Below are positions 23,914 to 37,830 of a stretch of DNA of 64,000 bases, piece after piece. Each line of letters starts with the position of its first letter. Position 1 is the stretch's first letter. Origin of the DNA: Carnegiea gigantea (lineage: Eukaryota > Streptophyta > Magnoliopsida > Caryophyllales > Cactaceae); assembly GCA_029747015.1 (NCBI GenBank), contig JAKOGI010000106.1, positions 1,138,721-1,202,720 of the forward strand. The letters are read 5' to 3'. The notes below the pieces were generated by a model that saw only the letters and a list, made by a program, of their open reading frames with translations, had not been told where the DNA came from and did no database searches. The position numbers and the translations under genes were made by a program.

Positions 23914-26900
23914 GGCATTTGCACCAAAGTTAATACTAAAGAGGAGCACAACCTACCCTTACGGGCAGTGTCACAAACGCCTTAGAAGATATCATTCCTC
24001 ACTAGCCTCATTTAGAATTTCGCAACATCATTATTCTTAAAATTTTCTAACAATCTTAAGTGTAGCACCTTAGTTTGGTCATGAATTCCACATTATTCCT
24101 CACCACTAAACCATCTCCTAACACCTTAAAAATTAACTCCTTCAATAGCGTTCACTTGAAGAGATGGAAAGAAAAATTCTCTTGGGTCTTAGATGTATTG
24201 GTGTTGGCCTTCGCTCTTTCAAAAGATTTCAAACTGATAGGAAGAGTTGAATTTTATAATTTGTAATGCAAGCACATGATGTAGTTGTAGGAGGCCGATG
24301 AATACAAGTTATCCTAGGATCATGTCTCAAGCTAGGCGATCAAGGGTTTATGATTGAAAACTAAACTAAGATAAGAAAGTAATAAAAAGAATAATGGGAT
24401 TGTGATTTGGCCAATTAACAGACCAACAGGTCGAGACATGTCCTAACCTACCAAAGCTATGCCATAATTAGAGATAGTTGGTTGCACCATCGAAAACCAT
24501 ACAAGCTCTTTTTCAGGGATCATAGGCTAATCTAGTTGGTCTAACCACCTAATTTCATAGGGTTAGCCCAATTAGACCCTGAGAATAACAACTTTGGAGA
24601 TAGCAAGTGATGTATGCTGAATCAATAAGCTTGGTAATGAACCAAACCTAGCAACTCAACATGGAACGATATGTCCTGGAATAAAGGTTGACACCACTAA
24701 CCAAGACTGAAGGAGTTCACTACCAACCTTCCTAAAGCTAAGGCACCAACAGATCAAATAAAGAACCCACCAGTAAACACCACCAAATAGGATAAAGTTT
24801 AGAGAGATTTGAGAGAGATTACTTAAACCAGCAACTGAGGTCTTTCATATATCATCATCTGATGCTTACAATAATGAACAAGGCTTATATACTTAGCCTT
24901 TCATACAAAATTGATGGCTAAAATAGAAACTAGCTTAAAACAAAAATAGCTAAATTAGTTTGAATACAAACGGCCTAAAACAGCAGCTAACCTTTGACCT
25001 TTGACACCTAATGTCCTTCTAATCTCAATTACTAAGGTGTCGAGTTAAAACCACTCCCAAGGACTACTAATGATGGCTTTAAAGGTGAGTTGCATTTGCT
25101 TACATCGAGCTTAGGCAGGTTAGTCAGCAAAGTACAGCATGCTGAAATCCATTGGATCAAAGGGTATTTTCTAAATGTTTGTGCTGGTTAAAAGCTGATG
25201 CTAGGTGATCTAATTTGTAACTTTAGGACCTCAATTCATAAATATTTAGACACATTTTCATGTCTACTACTGCTGGAGCTGATCACTGCTGCTGCTGGAC
25301 TGAATGCTAGCTGTTTCAGTGAAAGTCAAGCAACCTTTATCATTTGATAGCTAAATTAAGTGCTAACAAATGAGCTAGGTTACTATCTAAAAAGGGGTGA
25401 TGCTCCTTGACTGAAAATGATTCACCAGTAACTGTTGGAGCAACCAAAATGCACTTAACTTAGGGTATCCAACATGGCAAGGAGCTCTCTAGGAAAGCAT
25501 CAAGGTCGTATTGTTTTCTTTCATAGAGTTGACCCTTAAGAGGATTAGTGAGCAATGACTCCTTTCCCTCTAGCTAAATAGCTTGAACTTACCCTTGATC
25601 TGCATCAGTTAGGTTTCGAACTATTTTTATGTCCAAATCCTGACTATTCTCTCTCCTATGCTTGCAAATTGAGCTACCTTTCAACGTAAATCAACCGCTA
25701 AAAAATACAAATGCAAGCTCTTTCAAGCATTTCATCAAACACTTGATAGACATGAGAGAAAACACTAAATTGTAAGCATAAACGAGGTGTAGTTGGCCTA
25801 ATACAAGACCTATTAGCTATCAAAGAGTTAATCACAACCCTAACAAACAAAATTGAGCCACTAATCATTGAAAAAAAGCACTATAAAACCAAGATAAGCA
25901 AAATTAACAATTAAACTAAGAAGCATGAAATAGAGAAATAAAATTAATCTAGTATAGATTAATCTATCTAATGAACACTAAGTCATAAAAACAACAAACA
26001 TTTAAACTAAACATGATATAAATTAACACTAAGCTAGCAAGATAACAAGCATAAAACATAGATAGAAAGAGAGAAAAGAGAAAACTTAGTCATAATTGAT
26101 GCTTGGATGCTCTAAAATTACAAGTCTTGAACATAATGTCCACTAATCTATAATAAGTTAACCTAATTTACTTCTGCCTAATGGGATTTAGGTGGCGAAC
26201 CTCCCCTTAACACTAAACCTTGAAAACTCATGCTTAGAAGTTTTCTCCAAGTAATATACCCAAACTGCTTTTATAGACCCCAAACATTGTTGTGACACGG
26301 CTCGCGTCAGGTGACATTGGCTACCCATGTCAACTTCTAATTAACCAACAAAAATGGGAACTACAGCATACTTAACATGGCCGAAGGCCCTTGGCATGGG
26401 TTGATCGTGCCAGGTGACATGGCCATGTCATGGCCTTGTAGGCGAAAACTTGAGGGTTAACCTAGTGTAACCAAGTATGTTATCGTGGGCGATCCCTATG
26501 GTGAATTCATACCTCACCTGGTCACTATCTTTCTGCCCTTTGATGGCCTTTTGAGCTAAAGTTTCCTGCTTCTTGTTTCGTTAACTTATCACCTATAAAA
26601 GGAAAAACAAGTAAACATATACAACATTATATTACAAGCTAAAATTAGGCAAAAAGGGCATATAAAGTACAACAATTTTAGATCGAGTACAAACCATCCA
26701 ACAAAGTAGCCCATGAGTATGAGAGCAAACTAAAGACATGAAGCATGCAAATAAGATCTACATGCATACTATACTTATTAACTTAGCAACTGACTTTTTT
26801 ATGCGTGTAGCCCTTACAAGAAGACTAAGGACAGTTAGGAATCAGTTAAAAAAAAAAAACATACACTTGAGGATGTAGGGAATCAAACATTTACAATTGG
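23914..26900. other. Non-coding stretch, possibly old LTR-retrotransposon DNA
   Basis: No protein similarity was seen on either strand. The part at 24820-24960 (ATATATCATCATCTG, GGCTTATATACTTAGCC) and the TATAAAAGGAAAAACAAG block near 26593 look like LTR or untranslated-leader sequence. The 26290-26450 part has repeated CATGGCC and GGTGACAT blocks. It directly precedes copia gag remnants, so it may include their former LTR and leader, but no LTR boundary or pair was identified. Confidence 0.35.
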
Positions 26901-26919
26901 AATTTTTTTGGCTTTTCAG

Positions 26920-27960
26920 ATGAATGATAGAGAGGACATCAAGCCACACATCAAAAATTATCAAAAGGCACTAGAAGATCTAAAAAATGAGAAGACTAAA
27001 CTATAGGAAGTATTCGTAGCTAGATGCTTAATTGATAAGCTACCTGAATCTGGAAAGACTTCCAAATAATATTTAAACACAATATCAAGAAGATAACTTT
27101 AAAAGAGGTGGTAACACATACAGCTATTGAAGAGCGCAATCGCAATCAATCGATGGCAGCAAAGGCAAAAGAGATATCATAAAAAACAAACCTACTCAAC
27201 TCTATGACCAAGGGAGATATCAATATAAAGACAAGAAATAAGGTTTTGAAGAGGTATCACAACAGATCGCATAATTTTTAGAAGACTTCTACTAATTCAA
27301 CTTTTAAGAAAAGAAGGTATGCTATGTGTTTGACAAACCTGGACATATGACATAGAAAGGGAAGTGACGAATTTGCTCATCCTCATGCAAATTTGGTTGA
27401 GGCAGGTGATGTTATTATAATATTCATATTATAACTGAACATGGCTACTAACATGGCGGACTGTGTTGTTGATTATGGGGCTAGTAGAAACATATATGGA
27501 AACAAAAGTGCTTTCACTTCCTATGCTCCTATTGGGGATGGTAATTACATTATCTATATGGTCGACTCAGGCAAGCGTAAGTTTTGGGAACAAGGAAAAC
27601 AATATTGAAGCTCTCTTGAAATATTCTTACTCTTACTAATATAGTACATGTTCTAGAAATCCATGCTGATTTAATTTGTGTACCTCTTTTAAGAAAGAAC
27701 GTTATAAAAGTTTCTTTTGAATCGAATCATATTGTTATAATTAGACATAAGGTGTTTGTGAGGAAGGGATGTTGTAACCAAGGACTTCTTACATTAATAT
27801 TCTTGATGTCATGAGTAGTGATGCTAGTTCCAGGGATGCTCAAATTAGCATATGTTGCTTTTGTTAGTTTGGTTTTACTAAAGTTAAGGGTTGTTTTATA
27901 TCATCAATCCGCCCCTAATGAAAGGATTAAATAGGTGTATGTCATGAGCATTTTTGTTTA
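26920..27960 (+). pseudogene. Ty1/copia gag-pol remnant
   Basis: A broken reading frame resembles plant copia gag: YQKALEDLKNEKTKL near 26958, VARCLIDKLPES near 27018 and AIEERNRNQSMAAKAKEI near 27122, the UBN2-type gag. A zinc-knuckle-like remnant (KPGHMT) lies near 27330. The protease region reads DCVVDYGASRNIYGNKSAF near 27460, where functional elements have DSGAS or DTGAT. Stops and frame changes occur throughout, and integrase and reverse transcriptase are missing. It is an old truncated copy. Confidence 0.7.
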
Positions 27961-29040
27961 ATGAACTTTTTCGTTTAATATTCTCCATGTCTTTGCACAA
28001 ATATGTTAGAGCTTCTTTTCTTTTATTATTGATTAAATTAAATGATAATTATGTCAGGTTTTACTACCTTTGTCAAATTTGCTGAGTCAAATTCTATTAA
28101 CTAATGGAATCCGTTTCATTTTTTCTTTGGAAATTGATATGGAAAATTTAAGTAAGTATTTCTTTAAGTTGGGTTGAAGAAAGATAGAATAAGTGTTTAT
28201 TATATTATTGATGGTTCGGCAACAAAAAAATGGATTTGTAACAATTTCTAGTTACAAATTTAAATTTTCCACAAAAATATAAAATTGTTAAAATATTATG
28301 GCAAAAAAAAATTACCACAAAAGTGCACTACCCTTGTGGCAATCATAGAAAAATACCAGAAATGTCCTCTATTCTCTATCTCACGCTTTTCATTCCAAAA
28401 TTTTCAAATCCTGCTTATACTATTATGAAAACCATATATGTAGCAAGTTAAAAGGCAAAAAAACCAAGGGGGGAAGGGAGCTATGATATAAACCTTTATA
28501 AACACCACTCAATTACCTATAGAAAAAGCCAAAGCCTAATGGTGAAAGTTAAAGATCCATAGGGCTAGCGTGAGAGAAACGAATTCTCTAGTATAAACTA
28601 TGAAAAATCCATCATTGTAATCTGCTGCACAATCTCTTTTCCCACGTGCATCTTTTCCCTGTAGTGGTGTTATAATGAAGATAAAGCCATCAGTGACAAC
28701 AAAATGAGAAATGAATTGTTTGTGAGTATAATTGATGATAATTGATATATAGAAAGTAGAAACCCTAAAAGACTGTTGTTGATGATGATATTGTCTTTCC
28801 ATCATTTTTCAATCCCTGACCCCTGCAAAAAATTAATACAAAACCCCCAAAATCATATAAACATGATAAGGTATGTCTACAAAACCTTATGCATTTCGAT
28901 GCTTCTAAATAATCAATTTTCAATTGAGAATCTCTCACAGAGTGTCGTCTGATTTCTTGTGTTTAATCTATAATAATCAATTTATATTTCTAACCCACAA
29001 GGTTCTTTCGCATCTTACAGGTCCTTCACCCTAAGTTAAT
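27961..29040. other. AT-rich intergenic DNA
   Basis: No recognisable gene. The 89-codon minus frame at 28536-28805 has no known domain. Adenine runs occur near 28222 and 28300. Confidence 0.5.
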
Positions 29041-29042
29041 TT

Positions 29043-31684
29043 CTAAAGCCTCATGGACAACTCTTTAAGATTGTCTTCCATGTGAGCAATTTCAGAGGTG
29101 TAAGCAGAATCTTGGGAAGACAAAAGATGAAGCCGTTGGATGTCCACTAACTCTTCCAATTTTGTAACAATCTCAGCTGCATTGAATGCTTCCTCTAACT
29201 TAGAAGTGAGCCAAGAAATCTTCAAGGTTGCTAAGTTGAGATTTGTCAATCATGGAGTGAAGGATTTTTAAGGATCGAAAAACCCGCACCCTGTTGGCTA
29301 GTAAAGCTTGGGTAGAGTCTTGGTTGGAAATCATCTAAACGACAACCTTTACCCACTAAGGATATTTTTCCAGACCCGATCCTCTGTCAAGCTAACAAAA
29401 AGAGTCCTTATTGTGTTAGGAACACTTTGAAGCGCTATATCATCTGGAGTGACTTGTGCAGGGATAATGGCACTCATAAGAGCGTCTTGCTTCACTTTTA
29501 CAATAGAAGTGGTTGTCATTATAGGTGCATATATACTCTCTGATAAAGGGGCAATATGTCGGCACAAAGTCTCATATTGGAAGTCAGGAATGGGCAAATC
29601 CTTAAAGCCCATATCATTTCCTACGTCAGAATCATTAAAGTAATCAGGATGATCATGGTGAACTCTATTGATATTGATGTCACTAGAAGATCGCTCACAA
29701 GAAGTTCTTTTTTGCTTTTATGATTTATGGTCATCCTCGAGACTTTTTCTTTCCCTTTCTTGGAAGAAGCCCTTTCAGACTTTCATTTACCAGAAACACT
29801 TGTAGATTCCCTGTTGGAAAAAAGGCTTTAGCAAGTTTCCGTTTAGGTGAAGCTCTAGTAAACTCCCCTATGGGAGATTTATTACCCATAATCTCTAAAA
29901 TTTTAACAGGTCTGCCAGCAGACGGTGGATCTAGTCGTAGGTGGCCAATAATGAAAATCTAGTCTCTTAAAAGTGCCTTATCATTGACGATAATCTAGTA
30001 GATTTTTTGCATGGATTGACTCAAGTAAGGGGTGCTTGATCTAACCCACCAATTACAATAACTCTAAGAATAGAGTCCTTCGAAATAAATATTTGGGATT
30101 AAATTTGGCACCAGTATCACACTTATAGAAAGTTATCACTGCTTGAGTAAGGTCCATCATATTTCTCTTCTACCTAAGAGAAACTGCAAAGCTTAAGTTG
30201 TTAGAAGGAACACCTTGGTCAAATCTAAACTGATGAACAAATCGATTTGGATAATAGGGCTCTAAAAGAAATTTAGAACCAATTCGGGCATGGAGTACAG
30301 AAGATCTTATAGATAATAAAAATTTGAAATCTTCATCTGATAGCTTCATATTGACGAAGTCCTACCCTTTTGGTGACTACTCCCAAAATGCACTCGTGTG
30401 AAAAGATATAGATTGCCTATTTCTAAAAGTGCTCCTTGCTTGTGCTAATGTAAATCATTTAGTTGACATTCTAGCATAATGCATTAATGTAGGATAATTT
30501 GCTAAATACTCAGAATTAGGTGGTTGAGAATATAAGGCTAGAAAAATCTGCTAACCAATCTACTACATAATGAATTAGAAAACAAGGGTTAGCTAGACCC
30601 AGATTGTCAGCATGACTTACAACTTATCCCAAACCGTGATAGATATATCCTAGCATTATCGGAGCTAAGGAGATTTTTGACCTTTTGCCATTAAAGAGGC
30701 CATTACGAAAGTCTCTGACCTTATTACTTCATTATGATATTGTAGGACAAAACGACTTAACTAGAAATCCAAGAAAGTAACAAGCTCCCTAATTTTTATG
30801 ACATTTAAAGTTGAAGAATGATCCCTTTGCGAGATTCACAGAGGGACAGATGATGTCCTTTGTTCCGACTCCTTACCAAAGGCACCCCAAATCAATTCCC
30901 CTCTATAAAAGTGATGCAACCAGAAATTCCAGTAGATATGGCTACTCTTATGAAAGCGCCAAAGTTCAGCATGAATATGGAGCAACTCCAGAACTATTGG
31001 TGAAAATTTTTCATCATCCATCAAATCTTCATTGACGTAAAAGTCTTTGCATATGCCTCCTAGAATTGGAAGGCCACCAATTCTCTCCAAGTTGTAGAGG
31101 GAGATGCCAACTCCTCCAACATCGTGATGTAGTGTATTTGTTGTAGGACTCCCAAGTTCACAAAATGCTCTCCATACGTCCCTATCAAAATGGTAATGGT
31201 AGGGGTAATAGGATAAACCAACAACCCTACATGTGTTTGCTGATCTAAGGGTATACTCAAAGTGTTTCAAAATATACTCAGTCCATTCAATAGCACCAAT
31301 CATAAAACTAGATAGCTCTCGAAACCTAAAATCTACATCCCAATTTCTCTTCAAAATAAGAAGTTTATGGAAAGCAGGATAAAATGATGGAGTGACTAGA
31401 AATTTTTCATCCCTGTTAGAATCCATGTTGACCTTTTCAAGAACTATAGGATTGAAAAAGTTCGTATAACCCTTGCAGACTTTTATGCAGCTTTTCTCAT
31501 GGTTGTATGAATAGGAGCGGGTTCCCTTTCCCACTTTTTCTTTTCTTACCCATGTGACCTTAGAATTTAGTGTACAAAAAATAGTAAGGGTTTTCAAGGA
31601 AGAGGAACGTCTATAAATGAGATCGTTAGTTGACTCATCACCATTTTTAAGGGATGCCCTTTGAGAACCATAGCTCCCATCCAT
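29043..31684 (-). pseudogene. Broken plant-mobile-domain (aminotransferase-like) gene
   Basis: The first 282 codons (30836-31684) are open and resemble plant mobile domain (PMD) proteins, which occur in MAIN-like host proteins and in transposons. Typical blocks are FLVTPSFYPAFHKLL (about residues 95-109), EWTEYIL near 133, SPTTNTLHHDVGGVGISLY near 179-197 and IGGLPILGG near 202-210. Downstream the frame is interrupted repeatedly. Open remnants survive at 29730-30010, at 29349-29612 and at 29043-29249, whose EEAFNAAEIVTKLEEL and MEDNLKELSMRL look like a C-terminal coiled coil. No transposase domain or TIR was recognised, so host-type pseudogene and transposon-carried copy cannot be distinguished. 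Confidence 0.6.
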
Positions 31685-31699
31685 TTCAATATGTTAAAA

Positions 31700-33844
31700 A
31701 AATTAATAAACTAATACAACAAAAGTTCATATATCACATGCGCTCACAAGTACTTGCGCACATGATGCATGAGGGCCAACTATTACACATAAGTACTTCC
31801 ATTAACTAGAGGAGACCAATGAAATAAAGAGATGGGTTAATTGTTAGTTTTGGAGATTTTTTTTCTGATTGTGATAGATTCTTCTTGTGATGCATACTCC
31901 CTTCACTAACCCCATTCCTTGGTGATGCATTAACGTGGGTTAGCTTCCAAAATCCTCCGGCAAATGATAATATAAAAATAGGTGCCAAGATAATCAGGGT
32001 GAGGCTTGGCAAAGAAAAAAGGGGGAGATTAGTTGGAAAGGAAAAGAAACTGTATCAAACTATTTAAGGTGCAAGCATTTAAGGCACAAAATCGATTAGC
32101 AATCAAAGGCCAAAAGAATCAAAAGGGTACAAGACAACCAATTTGAAGATATTAAAGTCTCTTAAGCAAAGTTTCCATAAGGATGATCATGAAGTTTATG
32201 GCCAAATTTTTTTCGTTCATCTTCGATTCTCAGTCTTCGTATCCTTAGTGAGTACTTTCTCATTGAATTAAGAAAAAAAAGAGATCATGACAGATTTGAA
32301 AGGATTTAAATATAGCTCATTTATCATAAGTTCAAGGTCAAAAAAATACTCATAAATTTGGATTCACAAGGATACAAGGTTCCTAAGGACTCATAAATTT
32401 GGATACGCAAGGATCCTGGGTTCACTAGGACTCACAAATTTGGATTTGTAAGGATCTGAGTTTGCAAGGACTCATAAATCTAGATTAAATTCATGGACCA
32501 AAACCATGGTGACCTATGATATGTCCATATATCTTTCAAAGGAAAAAAAAAAAAATACTGATTTCAGTCCAAGATTTTGTATTAGTAAACGTTGTAACGA
32601 ATACGAGAAAGTATGAACAAATTGACACATACACACATATTTAACATGATTCACTAACAATGTGTTAGCTACGTTCACAGGCAGAAGAGAGGGATAGTTT
32701 TATTCATCTGATGATATTGGAATACAGAGATATGCATTACATACCACTGTGCCAGGTCTACAAAAGGGGGCTAAAAAACATATTCAAGGTATTCTAACAG
32801 TAAAGATTATTAACTTCCTAAAATTACTAACACAACATTTAGAAGTTTAAAGCTTCTATAATCAAACTCAAACAAAAAAAAAGAGTGCTTTCTTATTTTC
32901 TATGTTGATAGCCATGATCATGTGGTCTTTATCTTTCAATTTTTTTTCTCTGCCTTCCTATTCTTTAAAAAAAAAAAACCGTAATGGAAGAAGCGTTAAA
33001 TAATCTATACTATACATAATAGGAATCTTTCAATAATTACGAAATCCTAAGCTAAATGCGTTTTATGGAGCAATAGATAATAGAAGCCATTGATTTTATC
33101 CAAACAATAAATCTCTCCCGTTGATATGGAAAAAGTTTACTTTTTAAAAAAAGCAAAAATTAGCCCAGTAAACTAACGTCATCCCCATAGGCTCCCTTCT
33201 CTCATCATTTACTCACCCCTAATCCTTCCTCTCTCTCCTACCTCATGTCACCTCCCTCTTTCTCTCAGCCACCCTCTCTCATCATTAATTAATCACACTC
33301 AACTTTTCTTGTCTCTCCACTTCTTTACTTCTCCTTCATGATGGGTTTCAGTTACTACTTCTCAAAAGGAATTAATTAGTCATAGCAAATAGCAATAGAG
33401 AAACTATTAAGAAAGGAAAAAGAGAAACCAACTCTGCAATAAATTCCCATGTTATATAGTGTAACTGAAAAATGGCTACATAAAAGGGGGGAAAAAAGAA
33501 TAGAGGAAGCAACCTAAAGCAGGTACTACTTTCCAATTCTCACATTGCATATTGGGACTGGAAGTCTTTTCTAAACAAACCTAATACCAATATCGTTAGC
33601 ATCTACTACACAAATTACTTAATTATAGAAAAAACACCAATTCTAACACTAACAACTTACGAAGTTACACACTGGGACTAAAGCACTATAATTATAACTT
33701 TCATTGCTCCAAAGGGTTGCAATCTTTCACATCCGGCTACTTTTTGCTGGCCTCCTTGCTCCAGGTGACAACTGAATATACATCGCCTTCTTTGGCCACA
33801 CAAAAACAGCATATGAAGCTTTTAAAATAGATATCACATACACT
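31700..33844. other. Intergenic DNA with minor repeats
   Basis: There is no gene on either strand. The stretch includes the 41-bp repeat near 32350-32487 and a C/T-rich tract at 33180-33330. The 68-codon minus frame at 31806-32012 is not recognisable. The 32620-32860 part resembles LTR leader sequence in style but shows no boundaries. Confidence 0.5.
32348..32487. repeat. 41-bp tandem repeat, about 3.4 copies
   Basis: Units start ACTCATAAATTTGGAT at 32348, 32389, 32430 (as ACTCACAAATTTGGAT) and 32470 (ACTCATAAATCTAGAT), and continue with CAAGGAT and a TAAGG or TAGG end. The spacing is 41, 41 and 40 bp. Confidence 0.85.
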
Positions 33845-34570
33845 ATTTATTCTTGACAATCATCTTACTGGTGACAACAATAGGGCTCAATGGTGGGTGT
33901 TTGAAAAATTAACTAACATTTATGTATTGATACTCTGCACAGATTTCCTCACTTTTCACCATTGTTTTACTAATGCAGATTGTGACTACTATACCAACAG
34001 CACTTGAAATATCCATTAGTTGTGTTTAGGTATATATTTACACAACTATATATTTCATTCCCCACTTAATGTCACTAATGCAAATTCTATTTTTTTATTC
34101 ACCCTCCTCTTTCTTACATCGGCAAATTTCTAATTAAGTTTCCAATGTTATTTAGGTTCGCCTTTGTGACTACTTGTGTGACTACTTAATGTATGATGTA
34201 TCCCATAAATTGTTTATTCTTGCCATTCATCTGACTAGTGAAAATAAGGTTTAATGACGGATGTGTAAAAAAAATTATACGATTATATATTGATCCTCTA
34301 TATAGTTTTTCTGACATTCCACAATTCATTGGTAATGCAAATTATAAACACTATAATGACACCTAAAGTCTTTATTAGTTGCATTCAGGTATATATTTGG
34401 CCAGCTGCAGATTTCATTCCCTACTTAGTGTTACTAATGCCAATTTTGTTTCTTCGTTCACCCTCATATTTGCAACAATGGATTACTAGTTAAACTTTCA
34501 AGAGTATTTAGGTATTTTCTTTTCCTATGTGAATACTTATGTGTCTACTTCATGTATACACTTTCATTTT
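33845..34570. repeat. Old tandem duplication, period about 368 bp
   Basis: Copy 1 (about 33845-34212) and copy 2 (about 34213-34570) run in parallel. TTTATTCTTG starts both, then CATCTTACTGG/CATCTGACTAG, AGGTATATATTT near 34030 and 34388, TTTCATTCCCCACTTA/TTTCATTCCCTACTTA and a TGTGACTACTT/TGTGTCTACTT end. Many substitutions and small gaps show it is old. No coding potential in either copy. Confidence 0.8.
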
Positions 34571-35237
34571 GAACTTTATAAAAGATAAAAGACATTGATA
34601 AATCTAATAAATGAACTCAAAAAGATACTATCTACCAATAGAGAAACCTAAAAAGGGGTCTCACCAAACAAAAGCAATTAAACAGAACTCAAGACTAATT
34701 CACACTAGGTTAAGACTAATTTGTACTGGGTAGACATAGTAAGAATGTAGGATCTAGCCTATGTCCACTCTTCATAGCGTGTAGCTTTTCACAAAACCAA
34801 TGGACATAGCTTCTCCGCAAACCTGAACTTAGTACCCCATCTTTAAAAATTATTGCTTATATGCAAAATTCATTATCCAGAGTAATATAGAACCAATTTT
34901 TCGCACTACTCACTGTACGTTTCCTAAACCCAGACCATCTCCCTAAACAACCTATCTTTCTCTCTCATTTATTTTTTCCAATCCACAAGAACCAGAGCAA
35001 TTCACTCCCAATTCTAGATACCGAACATCAATTATCGACCCCACTAGAACTAGCCCCTGCACAAAAAACCTAGGCAGCTCCCAAATCACCATCCATTCCT
35101 GTCTAAGAATATGCCAACTAGGAGGATGGTGCTGGTAATTTAGTCCAAGTTATAGGTTTCACTCAAATTAAGTGCAGATTTCAGAACATGAAAAGTGAGA
35201 TTTCAGCAGGACTACAATGAAAGTCTAAACATGCCAC
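34571..35237. other. Intergenic DNA left of the Harbinger element
   Basis: No gene or repeat recognised. The stretch is AT-rich with a C/A-rich part around 34930-35100. Confidence 0.5.
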
Positions 35238-36641
35238 TTAGACCATGTGCAACGATCTCTTTGTGAGCTAAAAAGTAGCAGCGAGCTAGGTAATTTCGGC
35301 GCCAGGATGTGCATCAGGAGTGTCGCACGAGTCGGCTGCAAGGGATAAGGTGTTGGGGAAGGCACTCGCTAGGAAAACAATGTCATTTTGATGGCTTTTG
35401 GAAGCTTTTTTTTAAAAAAATTTGATCGTTGAACTAGGAAAAAAAAAGTAAAATTTAGAGAATCGTACTATTGGACTGCAAAGGAACGTCAGGCTGATTT
35501 GTAAGATTCTAGCCGTTGGTCCAATGGCTAGAATTGATTATTATTTTTATTGTATCCTCACAGCTATATATAGCTAGTGAAAATGTTTAAATTTTTGCAT
35601 CAAAATTGCTCTTCCTTTCATTCTAAAAAATTCTAATGTGGTTATTTGTGTGAGTTGTTTTATGACAGAACAAGTGAAGAAATTATTTGTAAGTTAGAAT
35701 TTCCAATTTTAATTCAATACTTCTCAAAATTATGATATATTTTAGCATATTTATGATGTTAATTGTGTGTGTGTGTTTTTCTTTTTTAAATTTTTGTAGA
35801 GTAATTGGTGGTTCTCTCAGTCAAGCGCCAAGTGAAGCAAATTGTGAGTATAAATTTCTTTAATAAGTATGATTCGTATAAAATGATATGATTGTGAAAT
35901 CATTATGATTAAATGTAAATATGTTTTACATGTTAGTTAAATAAATTTAAAACTTTTTGTATGTTAGTGAAATTAATATGATTGAATTTAAATATATTTT
36001 GGCATGTTAAAGTTCATACGGTTTTGCTAACAAAATTTATATGATAAGCAATTACTATTTCATGTTTAATAATTTGAATATGATTACATGCTATATGGTA
36101 ATATAATTATATGTTGGTAAAATTTATAGATATATTTTAGTATTTGTTTAAAATGTTGGCAAATTATGGTATTTGTTATTTTATATGATAGTAATTGAAA
36201 TGATTATGTGACATGATTAGGTTAATTTATAAATTTTGCTATGTTAGTGAAATTAATATTATTTAATTTAAATATGTTTTGTCATGTTATTAAAATTAAT
36301 ACAGTTAATTAAGTTTGGGCATATTAGTAAAATTAATATGGATGATTAAGGTTTGGCATGTTAATAAAATCAATATGTTTAATTATGTTTTGGAATGTTA
36401 GTAATTATTTGAAGTACTTGAACAATTTTGCAATCATGATTAGTTTGAAATTAGTATTTATTAGTAGCTTGTATAACTTCAAATACTTTATAAAAATATG
36501 TTGGTAAAAAATATGAATTAAAAATATGTCACTAAGTATGATTTTATGAATAGGAAATATATGAGTATATATTACTAAATATGATTAATTATGATATTAA
36601 TATGATTAACTATAAATTCATAGGTGGTAATTGTAGCTCAG

Positions 36642-37830
36642 ATATGGATCTTAACACTCCCCCATCCATTATGAGTTTACTTAAGAGAGATGATTCACCC
36701 CAAATTGGGGGAGGGGAGAGAATAGTACTAACCCGATTCCCCCACATAATCTCCACATGTCTTACCCTCCATATCCATCACAAAACCACCACCATCATTC
36801 GAACCATTCATATTACCAACCACAACCTAGCCAGAAGATTCCAAGTGGCACCTCAAGTCAAAATCTTCGAAACTATCCTCCACTATATTACTCCCACCAC
36901 ATAATAAGTCCTAAAATATACCTAATACTGAGTACACGTATTACCCTCCATACTATCCTCCACCACCTCATAATCCAAATTCCTTTTAAGCATGGAGTAA
37001 CTCGAAGACAGAAATTTACCCCTGTACCGATGAGGGAGATGTGGAGGAAGTAGTGGGGCTGTAGTTATCGGTGCCAAAAAATGGACAGTTGAAGAAGATT
37101 AACAGTTAATACGTGCTTGGATTAATGTAGGCACAGACACCATTGTCGGGACCGATCAAAAGAAGTCTAACTTCTAGGCTATGGTAGCCTCGAGTTTTAA
37201 TGAGTACCACCCACAAGGAGCCTTGGCACGCACTTAAAGACGTGTAATAGTAGATAGTCTGGTGCGTCCCATTTTCAATAAATGGATGAGTATTATGTTA
37301 GAGGTGGAATGTAATAATCAAAGTGGGTGGAATGATGCTAAGATTCTGGAGGACGCCCATAGGTTATACAAACAGCATATGAGGAAGAAGTTTGACTTAG
37401 AGTACTAGCATAAGATGCTCAAGGACCAACCCCAATGGAAGATGGTATGTGACCCACCTAAGTTAGGGTCATAATCTTCAAAAAGGTCTAATCCTAATAC
37501 CGAAGAGGCAAGAGATGAAGGTGTGGGTGGGAGTGACTAGCCCAAGGGGAGGAAAGCTGTGAAGAGAAGGGTCAAAGGAAAGACTAACAACATCGTTGTT
37601 GAGTTAGTTACTAGCCAATTTAGGGAGTTTAACACCAGCAATTGGTGTAATCATGTTCAAAGAGTGAAGAATGAACTCATAAGTTGATGCTAAAGGAACA
37701 CAAGTTGAGGGCCCATGAGGATAAAATAATGATGCTGGACACCTCAATGGTGACTTCTGAAGATGTCGCTTATTTTGAGATAAGGGAAGCATAAATCAGA
37801 CAAAGAAAATTGAGGCATTCATCATCAACC
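36642..37830 (+). pseudogene. Harbinger ORF1: Myb/SANT-like DNA-binding protein, broken
   Basis: In PIF/Harbinger elements this protein binds DNA and helps the transposase enter the nucleus. The N-terminal part is rich in H, P, S and Y (SYPPYPSQNHHHHSN near 36760), and the trihelix/Myb-like part reads KWTVEED*QLIRAWINVGTD from 37077. Then come WMSIMLEVECNNQSGWNDA near 37284 and YKQHMRKKFDLEY near 37369, the NAM-associated region. A basic stretch, KGRKAVKRRVKGK near 37545, could act in nuclear import. At least six in-frame stops interrupt it, mostly at positions expected to be W or Q. The N-terminal start is uncertain and frame changes occur before 37070. Confidence 0.7.
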
